Shown here: one piece after another, positions 1 through 7,019 of the stretch
Numbering within the stretch: position 1 is the first letter of the stretch
Layout of the letters: each line of letters opens with the position of its first letter
Origin: Bacteroidales bacterium
Lineage (GTDB): Bacteria > Bacteroidota > Bacteroidia > Bacteroidales > UBA932
Direction: 5' to 3'
DNA length: 64,000 bases
NCBI GenBank assembly: GCA_017614715.1
Contig: JAGABI010000066.1
Span: 1-64,000, forward strand
Notes under the pieces: generated by a model
What the model was told of the DNA's origin: nothing
Databases searched by the model: none
What the model saw: only the letters and a program-made list of their open reading frames with translations
Program-made: the position numbers and the translations under genes

Positions 1-1192
1 CAGCGCAACGTTCGACGGCGGCGGCTGGGCATTGAGGAACAATGCCTCTTATGCTGCATACTATCCGTTCAGCGTATGGAACTATTTCCAGGACAACAAG
101 ACCGTCATCATGGATTATTCGGGACAGGTGCAGAACGGCAACGGCAGTTTTGCACACCTGTCGGCATACGATTATCTGGCATCCGCCAAGACAACACCCA
201 AAAACAATATGGTCACTTTCCAGATGGACAGGCAGGGCTCTATTCTCTACATTGACATCGTTGTCCCCGAACCCGCAACCATCACCTCGTTGACAATATC
301 GTGCGACGAGGCCATCTTCGTGGAGAAGGCTGCTCTGGATATTTCCGGAGATACTCCCGTGGTTACACCCATAGAGACCAAAGCAGCCCTCACCCTGAAC
401 TTTGAGAACACCATAACAACAGAGCCGAACGAGACGGTGCGTGCATATATGGCCGTACAGCCGCTGGACTTCAGCGCTAAGACAGTGACCGCCACACTGG
501 TTACCGACGCCACAACCTACACTGCCCCTGTAGTCTCCCGCGTAGTTAACAAGGGCAAGGCAGCCTTCCTTCGCTTCTCAAACAGTTTCACCGCACCAAC
601 AGCCCATGAGGCTGTAGATTTGGGTTTGACTTCCGGTCTCAAGTGGGCAACTTGCAACATAGGTGCATCCGCTCCCGAAGAGTACGGGGATTACTTCGCT
701 TGGGGGGCCACAGCAACACAAGAATGGTATTACTGGGACACTTGTCCGTTCTGCACAGGCGGTGAATGGGAAGAAGCCCAGTTCTCCAAGTACAATACAT
801 TGAGTGATAACGGCCCGATTGACAACAACACCGTATTAGACCCCGAGGATGACGCCGCTGCCGTAAATTGGGGAGGATCTTGGCGCATGCCCACAATCGA
901 AGATTGGCAGGAACTGTTAGATGAATGCACATGGACTTGGACCACACAAAACGGAGTTAGCGGAAGACTCGTTACCAGCAATACCAACGGCAATAGCATA
1001 TTCCTGCCCGCTGCTGGCTACTGGTACAATACCTACCTTTACGATGCGGGGTCCTACGGCTTCTACTGGTCTTCTTCCCTCAATTCGGACTACCCGTTCA
1101 TCGCGTGTGAATTGGACTTCCATTCGGGCAATGTCTACAGGCTCAACGACTACCGCTGCGACGGGCAATCAGTTCGTGCAGTTTCAGAATAA
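1..1192 (+). CDS. DGR target: FISUMP-type surface protein (5' end cut by window)
   Basis: The reading frame is open from base 2, so the true start lies upstream of the window. About 396 residues are visible. The first ~190 are a fimbrillin-like/BACON-like N-terminal region. The C-terminal half (from 'EAVDLGLTSGLKWATCN') is a Fibrobacter succinogenes major paralogous (FISUMP) domain, a fold related to C-type lectins, ending in 'GQSVRAVSE'. The last ~63 residues are a variable repeat that matches a template repeat at 2205-2392, so this is the cognate target of the adjacent DGR. The paralog at 58985-62002 has a lipoprotein signal, so I infer that this one is also an outer-surface lipoprotein. 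Unlike that paralog it stops right after the variable repeat. Its ligand is unknown. Confidence 0.88.
   Translation, partial: SATFDGGGWALRNNASYAAYYPFSVWNYFQDNKTVIMDYSGQVQNGNGSFAHLSAYDYLASAKTTPKNNMVTFQMDRQGSILYIDIVVPEPATITSLTISCDEAIFVEKAALDISGDTPVVTPIETKAALTLNFENTITTEPNETVRAYMAVQPLDFSAKTVTATLVTDATTYTAPVVSRVVNKGKAAFLRFSNSFTAPTAHEAVDLGLTSGLKWATCNIGASAPEEYGDYFAWGATATQEWYYWDTCPFCTGGEWEEAQFSKYNTLSDNGPIDNNTVLDPEDDAAAVNWGGSWRMPTIEDWQELLDECTWTWTTQNGVSGRLVTSNTNGNSIFLPAAGYWYNTYLYDAGSYGFYWSSSLNSDYPFIACELDFHSGNVYRLNDYRCDGQSVRAVSE
1000..1187 (+). repeat. DGR variable repeat VR1
   Basis: This 188-base segment aligns without gaps to 2205-2392 (constant offset 1205). I count 24 differences, and every one falls on an adenine of the template: 14 A to T, 8 A to G and 2 A to C. 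No template C, G or T position differs. This is the signature of adenine-directed mutagenic retrohoming. The last ~27 bases are identical and include the presumed homing-initiation region. The repeat ends 5 bases before the end of the target's stop codon. Confidence 0.96.
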
Positions 1193-1194
1193 AA

Positions 1195-1304
1195 GACTCG
1201 CAAGGGCGTAAGCCCAGCGAGTCAGATGCCTGCGAATGCGGGCATCATCAAAACCTCCTGTCATAGGGGCGGGAGCCCCTCAAAACAATACGGCCTGTGG
1301 CCGT
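1195..1304. other. array of four hairpins downstream of VR1
   Basis: Four inverted repeats follow one another directly after the target stop codon. H1, 1195-1223: stem of 7 bp plus an inner 4 bp, loop GTAA. H2, 1225-1246: stem of 9 bp including one G-T pair, loop GAAT. H3, 1265-1280: 6-bp stem, loop GGGA. H4, 1290-1304: 6-bp stem, loop TGT. In the Bordetella phage DGR a hairpin just downstream of the VR helps homing, so H1 is well placed for that. H2-H4 could be terminators or part of the accessory-gene leader. No T tract follows any of them. Confidence 0.7.
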
Positions 1305-1320
1305 CGAAAAAATATGAACG

Positions 1321-1578
1321 ATGACGAAACTTGAAATATGCAGAGTAGAAGACGCCAATCCGGGTAGGGTTTACCTCTACCCGGAGGGTGCCTTCTTCAA
1401 GGCATACCAGAAAAGTGCCTGGCTACTGTGTACAAGGGTGCATCCGTTCAAGGTGAGCGCCCGGCCGCTCAAGGGACTGGAAGGACCGCTGCTGAGCGTC
1501 GGGTTCCCCCAGTCATCGTTAGACAAGTTTTCCGCCGGATATCAGGTGGCGGAAAACACGTCTGGGGGGGGGGTATAA
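1321..1578 (+). CDS. MutS-like (MSL) DGR accessory domain, ends at G10 tract
   Basis: An 85-residue product. The pattern 'YPEGAFFKAYQKSAW' followed by 'VGFPQSSLDKF' resembles MutS domain I (GDFYE...DA, then GFPxxxLDKY), matching the MutS-like accessory domains reported in some DGR cassettes. It sits between the target and the Avd part. The frame runs into ten consecutive G bases (1564-1573) and stops two codons later. With nine G bases the frame would continue into the Avd-like reading frame to 2044, giving one protein of about 240 residues. Either the gene is phase-variable, or it is really one gene with a sequencing or natural frameshift. The role in homing is inferred from context. Confidence 0.6.
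   Translation: MTKLEICRVEDANPGRVYLYPEGAFFKAYQKSAWLLCTRVHPFKVSARPLKGLEGPLLSVGFPQSSLDKFSAGYQVAENTSGGGV
1564..1573. repeat. G10 homopolymer tract (possible frameshift switch)
   Basis: Ten G bases in a row lie at the junction of the MSL-like and Avd-like frames. Ten Gs give a stop at 1576-1578, eleven give a stop about ten codons later, and nine join both domains in one frame. Such tracts slip easily in replication and are also error-prone in sequencing. Confidence 0.85.
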
Positions 1579-1639
1579 ACATCTTATATTCAATGAGTTA
1601 GTAGACTTTGCGCCATACGAGGAATGGCGCAAAGGGTTT

Positions 1640-2044
1640 GTGGCACAGCCCCGTGCATCGGGCAGGGATGTTTCTTTCAACAGCCTGCCGGTGTACGGGG
1701 CGGTGTATAGACTGGCGGTCGAGGCCACGGAAATGGCCTCACGGCTTGGACGGAATTTCCGTTACTCGCTTGGGGAGGACATTCGGCTTGGGACAAAGAG
1801 AACACTCCTGTCCGTGACCCTGGCTGGGAAAGGTGAAGAGCGGGAAGAGAATGTACGCATAGCAATGCTCGCCATGATGGACGTGGAGCTGAGCCTGCGC
1901 CTACTGAGCGACCTCAGGGTCCTGCCCGACAAACGCTATGTATATTTCCTCGAAATGGCGGAAGATATAGCAAGACAACTGTCAAACTGGGAGCGGAGCC
2001 TGTCAAAGACCAAAGAGGGCGCCGGAGTGCCGTCACCGCCGTAA
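1640..2044 (+). CDS. avd: Avd-like DGR accessory protein
   Basis: About 134 residues if counted from the first ATG. The frame is open upstream to the G tract near 1565, so the natural N terminus may be the MSL domain. The product is basic and mostly helical ('YGAVYRLAVEATEMASRL', 'DVELSLRLLSDLRVLPDKRYVYFLEMAEDIARQL'), as expected for the four-helix-bundle accessory variability determinant (Avd). Avd binds the reverse transcriptase and the TR RNA and is required for cDNA synthesis in the Bordetella phage system. It lies 160 bases before the TR and 458 bases before the reverse transcriptase gene, in canonical order. The assignment rests on context plus helix pattern. Confidence 0.72.
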   Translation: MAQPRASGRDVSFNSLPVYGAVYRLAVEATEMASRLGRNFRYSLGEDIRLGTKRTLLSVTLAGKGEEREENVRIAMLAMMDVELSLRLLSDLRVLPDKRYVYFLEMAEDIARQLSNWERSLSKTKEGAGVPSPP

Positions 2045-2072
2045 AAGGCGCTGGCGGCAGAGCGCGCAAGTA

Positions 2073-2189
2073 AATTCAATGAAGTCCGGCCCGTCCGGGG
2101 GGACGCGGGTTTCATTCCCGAAATATCGGGAGACCCGCCCTTCGGAAAACGACAGCGGGGGCTGCGAGGCCCCCGGCCAGGAGGCCGGC
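2073..2189 (+). other. structured leader between avd and TR
   Basis: Several stem-loops precede the template repeat: a 6-bp stem 2105-2110/2133-2138 enclosing a 4-bp stem 2117-2120/2127-2130; a 6-bp stem 2157-2162/2169-2174; and 2173-2178 with 2183-2188, which overlaps the previous stem and would compete with it. In DGRs the TR RNA is flanked by structured, non-coding sequence that serves as primer and binding platform, so this is probably part of that RNA. Confidence 0.5.
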
Positions 2190-2204
2190 ACAAGGGGTAA
2201 GAGG

Positions 2205-2392
2205 ATTCCTGCCCGCTGCTGGCAACTGGAACAATACCAACCTTAACAATGCGGGGTCCAACGGCAACTACTGGTCTTCTTCCCTCAATACGAACAACCC
2301 GTACAACGCGTATGAATTGAACTTCAATTCGGACAATGTCAACAGGAACAACAACAACCGCTACAACGGGCAATCAGTTCGTGCAGTTTCAG
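2205..2392 (+). repeat. DGR template repeat (TR)
   Basis: This 188-base template matches VR1 at every non-A position. Read in the VR frame it is dominated by AAC/AAT codons, the usual DGR design in which random changes at the first two A positions give many residues but no stop codons. It lies between avd and the reverse transcriptase and is not itself translated as a gene. Its 3' border, after 'GCAGTTTCAG', differs from VR1, which fits a TR that can be read but not overwritten. Confidence 0.96.
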
Positions 2393-2501
2393 CATTTACG
2401 CTTGAAGGGCTCCGCTCCCACCTTTGACACGTATGTGCCGATTCAGAAATGAGCAGGATTCTGCCTGCAACTCCCTGTGATACGCATGAGCTATTCCGGC
2501 A

Positions 2502-3824
2502 ATGAGCGAAATCGTGAAGCACCCCCGTCCAGCAGTCCCTTCTTTTGACACGCAGCCTCAGCAGCTGCTGCTGGATCTTTACCGGGCATACCGCGACGCC
2601 CGCCGGCACAAGCGCCGCCGCGACTACCAGCTCCGGTTTGAACGCGACTTGGATGTGGAGCTGGTCCGCCTGCGGGATACGATTCTCGCAGGGAGGTATC
2701 ATCCCGGTCCATCGACCTGCTTCATTATCCACGATCCCAAGATGAGGGAGGTGTTCGCCGCGCAGTTCAGGGACAGGGTGGTGCATCACCTGCTGTACAA
2801 CTATATCGCCCCGCTGCTGATACCGACCTTTATCCGCGACAGCTATTCATGCATCCCCGGCCGCGGGACCCACGACGGGATATACAGGTTGGAGGAGAGT
2901 ATCCGCAGGGAGTCCTGCAACTATTCCAGACCCTGTTACATACTCAAACTGGATATCCAGGGATACTTCATGCATATTCAAAGGCAAAGACTACTTGAAC
3001 TCAGCCTGAAGGCCCTTGAGCCGTTCCGTGAAAAACTGGACTATAAACTTGTAAAGTATCTGATGGAGACCATCATCCTTGACGACCCCACCAAGAACTG
3101 CCACAGGCGTGGGTCGATAGCCGATTGGGACGGCCTGCCGGATAGCAAGAGCCTGTTCCATTCCCCGCCGGGCTGCGGACTCCCCATCGGCAACCTTACA
3201 TCACAGCTGTTCAGCAACGTGTATATGGATGTCTTTGACAAATACATGGTGTCCCTTGTGGGCGAGGAAAGGTATGGGCGGTACGTAGATGACAAGCATG
3301 TCGTAGGGGACTCACCGAGGGAGATAGAGCAAGGAGGCCGTAATGTGGATTACTCGTACTTAGTTGGTGACTCATCTGGGAAGCTTGCTTGCGGCTGCCG
3401 GTATGGCCGATACGTTGACGATGCGTATATCGTAGGCCGTTCGCCGGCGGAGCTGCGGAGAATCATTCCCATGGCAGACGCATTTCTTCAAAGCAAACTC
3501 GGCCTGTCACTGAGCCGTAACAAGATAGCGATATTCTCTGCCTACCGTGGAGTGGAATTCCTGGGCGCATACCTGAAACCCTTCCGCCGGTATGTCGGCA
3601 GCCGTTGCCTCAGACGAATGGAGAGCAAGATGGCATCGTGGAAACGCCATCCCCCGGAGCACCCGGAACAGTCCATCAACTCCTTCCTCGGCATCACATC
3701 CCACTACCGCGCCTACAACATCCGCCGCCGCTGGCTCGCCACCATCCTTCGACCTACGCTCAGCACAGGCTACTACACCAGACACACGCTCATATACCGT
3801 CCAAGATATTCATCGAATAGATGA
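2502..3824 (+). CDS. DGR reverse transcriptase with duplicated YVDD segment
   Basis: 440 residues of the DGR clade of group II-intron-like reverse transcriptases. Visible marks are the N-terminal 'YRAYRDARRHK', the 'IIHDPKMREVFAAQFRDRVV' region, the 'FIRDSYSCIPGRGTH' block, 'ILKLDIQGYF' (first catalytic Asp), 'GLPIGNLTSQLFSNVYMD' (typical DGR motif), YVDD (catalytic Asp pair) and the C-terminal 'INSFLGITSHYRAYNIRRR' thumb-like block. It copies TR RNA into A-mutated cDNA. The unusual part is residues ~257-299: a second copy of the YVDD segment and a degenerate third precede the copy that is continuous with the rest of the palm. The frame stays open through it. Family length is usually ~340-400, so the extra 43 residues explain part of the size. 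Confidence 0.92.
   Translation: MSEIVKHPRPAVPSFDTQPQQLLLDLYRAYRDARRHKRRRDYQLRFERDLDVELVRLRDTILAGRYHPGPSTCFIIHDPKMREVFAAQFRDRVVHHLLYNYIAPLLIPTFIRDSYSCIPGRGTHDGIYRLEESIRRESCNYSRPCYILKLDIQGYFMHIQRQRLLELSLKALEPFREKLDYKLVKYLMETIILDDPTKNCHRRGSIADWDGLPDSKSLFHSPPGCGLPIGNLTSQLFSNVYMDVFDKYMVSLVGEERYGRYVDDKHVVGDSPREIEQGGRNVDYSYLVGDSSGKLACGCRYGRYVDDAYIVGRSPAELRRIIPMADAFLQSKLGLSLSRNKIAIFSAYRGVEFLGAYLKPFRRYVGSRCLRRMESKMASWKRHPPEHPEQSINSFLGITSHYRAYNIRRRWLATILRPTLSTGYYTRHTLIYRPRYSSNR
3270..3461 (+). repeat. threefold in-frame repeat in the RT catalytic motif
   Basis: Three consecutive ~21-residue units share one pattern: 'RYGRYVDDKHVVGDSP' (residues 257-), 'GGRNVDYSYLVGDSS' (278-) and 'RYGRYVDDAYIVGRSP' (300-). 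Units 1 and 3 keep both catalytic Asp residues; unit 2 has VDY. At DNA level units 1 and 3 are only roughly two-thirds identical, so this is not a fresh slip or an assembly artefact. Confidence 0.8.
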
Positions 3825-4525
3825 CACAACCTGTTACAGGTGAGTGGCGGTTATTTCCCGTTGGAGCTGCGGTGGGCTATACCGTGCTGCCCTCCTCGCT
3901 CCACCGAGAATAACCGCCCCACTGCTCTCTCCGGTTTCTGGGCCACAAGATGAATGGCGGGGCCTTCTGGTTCATCGAGAGGTTTCGCTTTTCCGCTTTT
4001 GTCGGGATTAATGGATACATGATGAACGAGACAGCACCCAGATTCATCTTGTGGCCAGCAGTAGGGAGATGTTTGCCCTGTCCAGCCAAAGCGCCATGAG
4101 ATTCGCGGCGGTCACACCCGTCCCCGCGGCAGTGGAGACGCCTAAGACATTAGGAAGGAAAAGGGTTGCGCTCCCGCCAAAGTCTCGTGGAGCCCATAAC
4201 AAACCGTAGAGGCGCTTTGGCTGGACCGCGGGCGACAGAGCTCAGCGCAGACAAAAACCGTAGCTTGAATGATTTCAGGGGCAGATTTTTGCCCAGAAAG
4301 CATTGCAAGCGGAGGTCGTCTGCGCCGAGCGGTATTGCACGAAAGTGCGGTAGGTCGCAATGATTTTATCAGATATATCTTAGGAAATTGAATTATTCTC
4401 AAATTTCCTTGGTTATACATTATAAATTTTATAGAGTTCCACTATGGGGGCGTCAGGGGATAGCAAGCGCGGAGCGGTAGGGGGGAAATGAAATTGGGGG
4501 GCGTTAGCCCCCCCTCATAATAAGG
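3825..4525. other. gene-poor, inverted-repeat-rich tract after the RT
   Basis: No reading frame here looks like a gene. Instead there are several perfect or near-perfect inverted repeats: 10 bp at 3847-3856/3909-3918, 15 bp at 3941-3955/4042-4056, 16 bp at 4080-4095/4211-4226, and 11 of 12 bp at 4241-4252/4318-4329. They could be a decayed mobile element, a structured RNA or protein-binding DNA. The last 100 bases change to A/T-rich, then G-rich sequence just before tRNA-Met. Confidence 0.6.
4496..4513 (-). terminator. G/C hairpin downstream of tRNA-Met
   Basis: A 7-bp G/C stem with a four-base loop, 13 bases past the 3' end of the minus-strand tRNA. No clear T tract follows, so termination is likely but not certain. 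Confidence 0.4.
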
Positions 4526-4600
4526 TAGCGGGACCCAGGATTGAACTGGGGACCTCATGATTATGAATCATGCGCTCTAACCAGCTGAGCTATCCCGCCA
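4526..4600 (-). tRNA. tRNA-Met (CAT)
   Basis: The reverse complement folds as a full cloverleaf: acceptor GGCGGGA paired with TCCCGCT (G1-T72 wobble), D arm 'AGCTCAGCTGGTTAGAGC', anticodon stem CATGA/TCATG with loop TTCATAA (anticodon CAT), and T arm with GTTCAAT. CCA is not encoded. A CAT anticodon can also be tRNA-Ile2 after lysidine modification; the acceptor and arm sequences fit elongator Met better. Confidence 0.9.
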
Positions 4601-4647
4601 AAAGATTGGAGTGCAAAGGTAAACGAAAAATCGGATACACCAAAAAA

Positions 4648-5223
4648 TTATTCTCGTATCACTTTCACCTCTCCGTCCATCCCGATTTTGATTATTTGGG
4701 ATGCTTTGCCGGAGGATGTTTCCTCCAGAGAGGGTTCTACGATGTGCTCTACGCTGTCCAGAAGCTCGGCGTTGATATCGGCAAAACAGCCGGGGGTCTC
4801 TTCCCCAGAAATGTTGGCAGATGTGGATACCACCGGCTTGCCAAAGCGGCGGATCATCTCTGCGCAGAACTCGTTCTGCGGGATGCGGATGGCGACGCTG
4901 CCGTCCGGGGCAATCACCTTGCCGGAGAGATTGATCCCCTCGGGGTAGATGATGGTCATAGGCTTGTCGTTGACCTCCAGCAGGTCAATAGCAATCGGCG
5001 GAATCTGGCGGACATATTTGCACAGCATATCGGCGTCGCTGACAAGAACAATTACGGACTTGCTGTCGTCGCGTTGCTTGAGATCGAAGATGCGCTGTAT
5101 GGCATCGCCGTTGGTGGCGTCGCAACCCAGGCCCCAGACCGTGTCTGTGGGGTAAAGGATGATGTCTCCCTGCTTGAGCGCCTTCACCGCGGCGTCGATT
5201 TCATATTTTAAATCTTCATTCAT
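4648..5223 (-). CDS. tsaC: threonylcarbamoyl-AMP synthase (TsaC/YrdC/Sua5 family)
   Basis: 191 residues, the size of a YrdC-domain protein without the Sua5 extension. It makes threonylcarbamoyl-AMP from threonine, bicarbonate and ATP, the first step of t6A37 tRNA modification. Visible marks: 'ILYPTDTVWGLGCDA' near the N terminus, 'KQRDDSK' (the KxR...K substrate site), 'DGSVAIRIP' and 'VVSTSANISG' (the SxN motif). It is the last gene of the minus-strand run mutL-rhomboid-EEP-tsaC, starting 4 bases after its neighbour. A second t6A gene, tsaE, is at 44478. Confidence 0.92.
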   Translation of the reverse strand: MNEDLKYEIDAAVKALKQGDIILYPTDTVWGLGCDATNGDAIQRIFDLKQRDDSKSVIVLVSDADMLCKYVRQIPPIAIDLLEVNDKPMTIIYPEGINLSGKVIAPDGSVAIRIPQNEFCAEMIRRFGKPVVSTSANISGEETPGCFADINAELLDSVEHIVEPSLEETSSGKASQIIKIGMDGEVKVIRE

Positions 5224-5227
5224 ATCG

Positions 5228-6352
5228 TCAGAAGTATATCAGTGTACTTACAGGGTAGTGATCTGAATAAGGCACGCGGGTGACTGTAGTGCGGTCGCAC
5301 GATACATTCTCCGGTACCAGTATGTAATCTATGCGCAGCAGGGGCCACAGGATGGAGAAAGTGGCTCCGAATCCGTTGCCGCCGTCGGCAAAACTGTCTT
5401 TATGTCCAGATGCGAGGCGGTGATAGGTATATGACATCGGAGTGTCGTTGAAGTCCCCGCACACTATGGTGGGGAGGGTGCAGGCGGCGATATGGTCGTG
5501 GATGGTGCCGACCTGCTGGCTGCGCTGGATATTGGTGTTCGACAAGCGCTCGTGGACGCTCTTTACCTCGTCGGTGAACTCTCCTTTATGGGCAATCCGC
5601 TCCAGGGTGCCGGCGAATGAGAAACTTGTGGACTGCAGGTGGCAGTTATATACGCGTACGGTAACGTCGTTAATGCGGATGTCGCACCAGATACTCTTGC
5701 TGATGCTTTCATTGAAGTGGATAAAACCGCTGTCCACGATAGGATAGCGGCTGAAGATGATGTCCCCGTGAATGTGTTTTCCGCTGTTGAAAGAGCTGTG
5801 ACGGTAGGGAAGGAACTTGAGAATGCCGGCAAGGGATGCGCTGTCGCTGGAGGAGAATTCCTGAATGCATAAAATGTCCGGCGATTCCCTGGCGGCGAAT
5901 TCGCTGATTTTGGCAAGCGCCTGCGCTTTGTCCATCCCTTTTGCGGCAAGTCCGAATCCGCCCACATTATATGTCATCACCTTCACCTCATCCCCGCTCA
6001 CACTCTTCTCCTCGCTCCCGAACTTCACGAACAGGTCTGCGAAAAAGAGCGACGGAAGCAGAGCCACCAGGCTGACTACCAGATAGCGCTGCATCTTTAT
6101 CAGCCCCACCAGCAGCAGGGCGATATTAAGCAGGAAGATGGGTATGTAGTACAGGCCAAAAAAGTATGGCACCGCCATAAACGCCGGGTCTATGAAGATG
6201 GATAGGTACGATATGCACAGTGCTACCGCACTGATAATGACCATGATGCGGAACACAATCTGCCCTGCGGAGAGGCCTCGCTCCGTCTTTTTCTTGTACC
6301 AGGTCTTGTTGCGCTTGGGTTTCTCTTCTTTGGGATAGTGAATCTTGGCCAT
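5228..6352 (-). CDS. membrane-anchored endonuclease/exonuclease/phosphatase (EEP) family protein
   Basis: 374 residues. The first ~115 hold a basic N terminus and about three membrane segments (around residues 30-50, 60-85 and 88-108). The rest is an EEP domain: 'VMTYNVGGFG', 'PDILCIQEF' (metal-binding Glu), 'VYNCHLQS', 'IVCGDFNDTP' and 'SDHYPVSTLIYF' (catalytic Asp-His). It should be a metal-dependent phosphodiesterase or phosphatase facing one side of the inner membrane. The substrate is unknown. It follows the rhomboid gene by one base, so the two are probably co-translated. Confidence 0.87.
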   Translation of the reverse strand: MAKIHYPKEEKPKRNKTWYKKKTERGLSAGQIVFRIMVIISAVALCISYLSIFIDPAFMAVPYFFGLYYIPIFLLNIALLLVGLIKMQRYLVVSLVALLPSLFFADLFVKFGSEEKSVSGDEVKVMTYNVGGFGLAAKGMDKAQALAKISEFAARESPDILCIQEFSSSDSASLAGILKFLPYRHSSFNSGKHIHGDIIFSRYPIVDSGFIHFNESISKSIWCDIRINDVTVRVYNCHLQSTSFSFAGTLERIAHKGEFTDEVKSVHERLSNTNIQRSQQVGTIHDHIAACTLPTIVCGDFNDTPMSYTYHRLASGHKDSFADGGNGFGATFSILWPLLRIDYILVPENVSCDRTTVTRVPYSDHYPVSTLIYF

Positions 6353-6353
6353 A

Positions 6354-7019
6354 CTAATCGCTATACATTTTACCCCGTTTCTTCCAATACAAAATCAGCG
6401 CAAGGGCGAACAGCATTCCACCCAGGTGGGCAAAGTGGGCTATGTTGCCACCCATACCGGTGAGGCCGGTAAACAACTCTATGATACCGAAAATGATTAC
6501 GAACCACTTGGCTGTGAGCCTGACAGGAGGGAATATCAGCTGCAGCTCCGTGTTGGGCCAGAGCATACCGAACCCCAGGAGAACGCCGTATATCGCACCC
6601 GATGCGCCCACCGTAGGGGTCATCATTGCAGTCTGGGCGGCGGCCGTTTTGCCGGCAGCCATAAGGCTTTTTATCTGCCACTGCACCACCAGGTTGTGGC
6701 AGAGGGCTGCGCCTATTCCGGTCACAAAGTAGAACAGCAGGAACTTCTTGCTGCCCCATGTGCGCTCCAGCGGGGTGCCGAATATCATCAGCGTGTACAT
6801 GTTGAAGAACAGGTGCCAGAAGCCGCCGTGCATGAACATGTGGGTGACGAGCTGATATGGCTTGTACATCGGAGAAGAAAAGGCGAACAGCGAGAAAAGC
6901 TCATACATCTTATCTCCGGTGATCGACGTGAAAATCAGCACTATGGTGTTGATTATTATCAGATTCCTTGTCACAGGCGGAATTGAATAGTAAAAATTCC
7001 GCCACCCTAAGCCGTTCAT
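6354..7019 (-). CDS. rhomboid family intramembrane serine protease
   Basis: 221 residues with six hydrophobic segments. The catalytic serine lies in 'GASGAIYG' (GxSG) and the catalytic histidine in 'IAHFAHLGGMLF'. The conserved 'THMFMHGGFWHLFFNMYTL' segment of rhomboid helix 2 is present. It cleaves transmembrane segments of other proteins; the substrate is not known. Its ATG overlaps the mutL stop by four bases, so translation is coupled. Confidence 0.92.
   Translation of the reverse strand: MNGLGWRNFYYSIPPVTRNLIIINTIVLIFTSITGDKMYELFSLFAFSSPMYKPYQLVTHMFMHGGFWHLFFNMYTLMIFGTPLERTWGSKKFLLFYFVTGIGAALCHNLVVQWQIKSLMAAGKTAAAQTAMMTPTVGASGAIYGVLLGFGMLWPNTELQLIFPPVRLTAKWFVIIFGIIELFTGLTGMGGNIAHFAHLGGMLFALALILYWKKRGKMYSD

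Noticed and set aside
3825..4525. Group II intron 3' end after the RT
   Set aside because: I found no domain V-like hairpin or intron boundary; the TR/VR pair and the motifs place the RT with DGRs, not introns.
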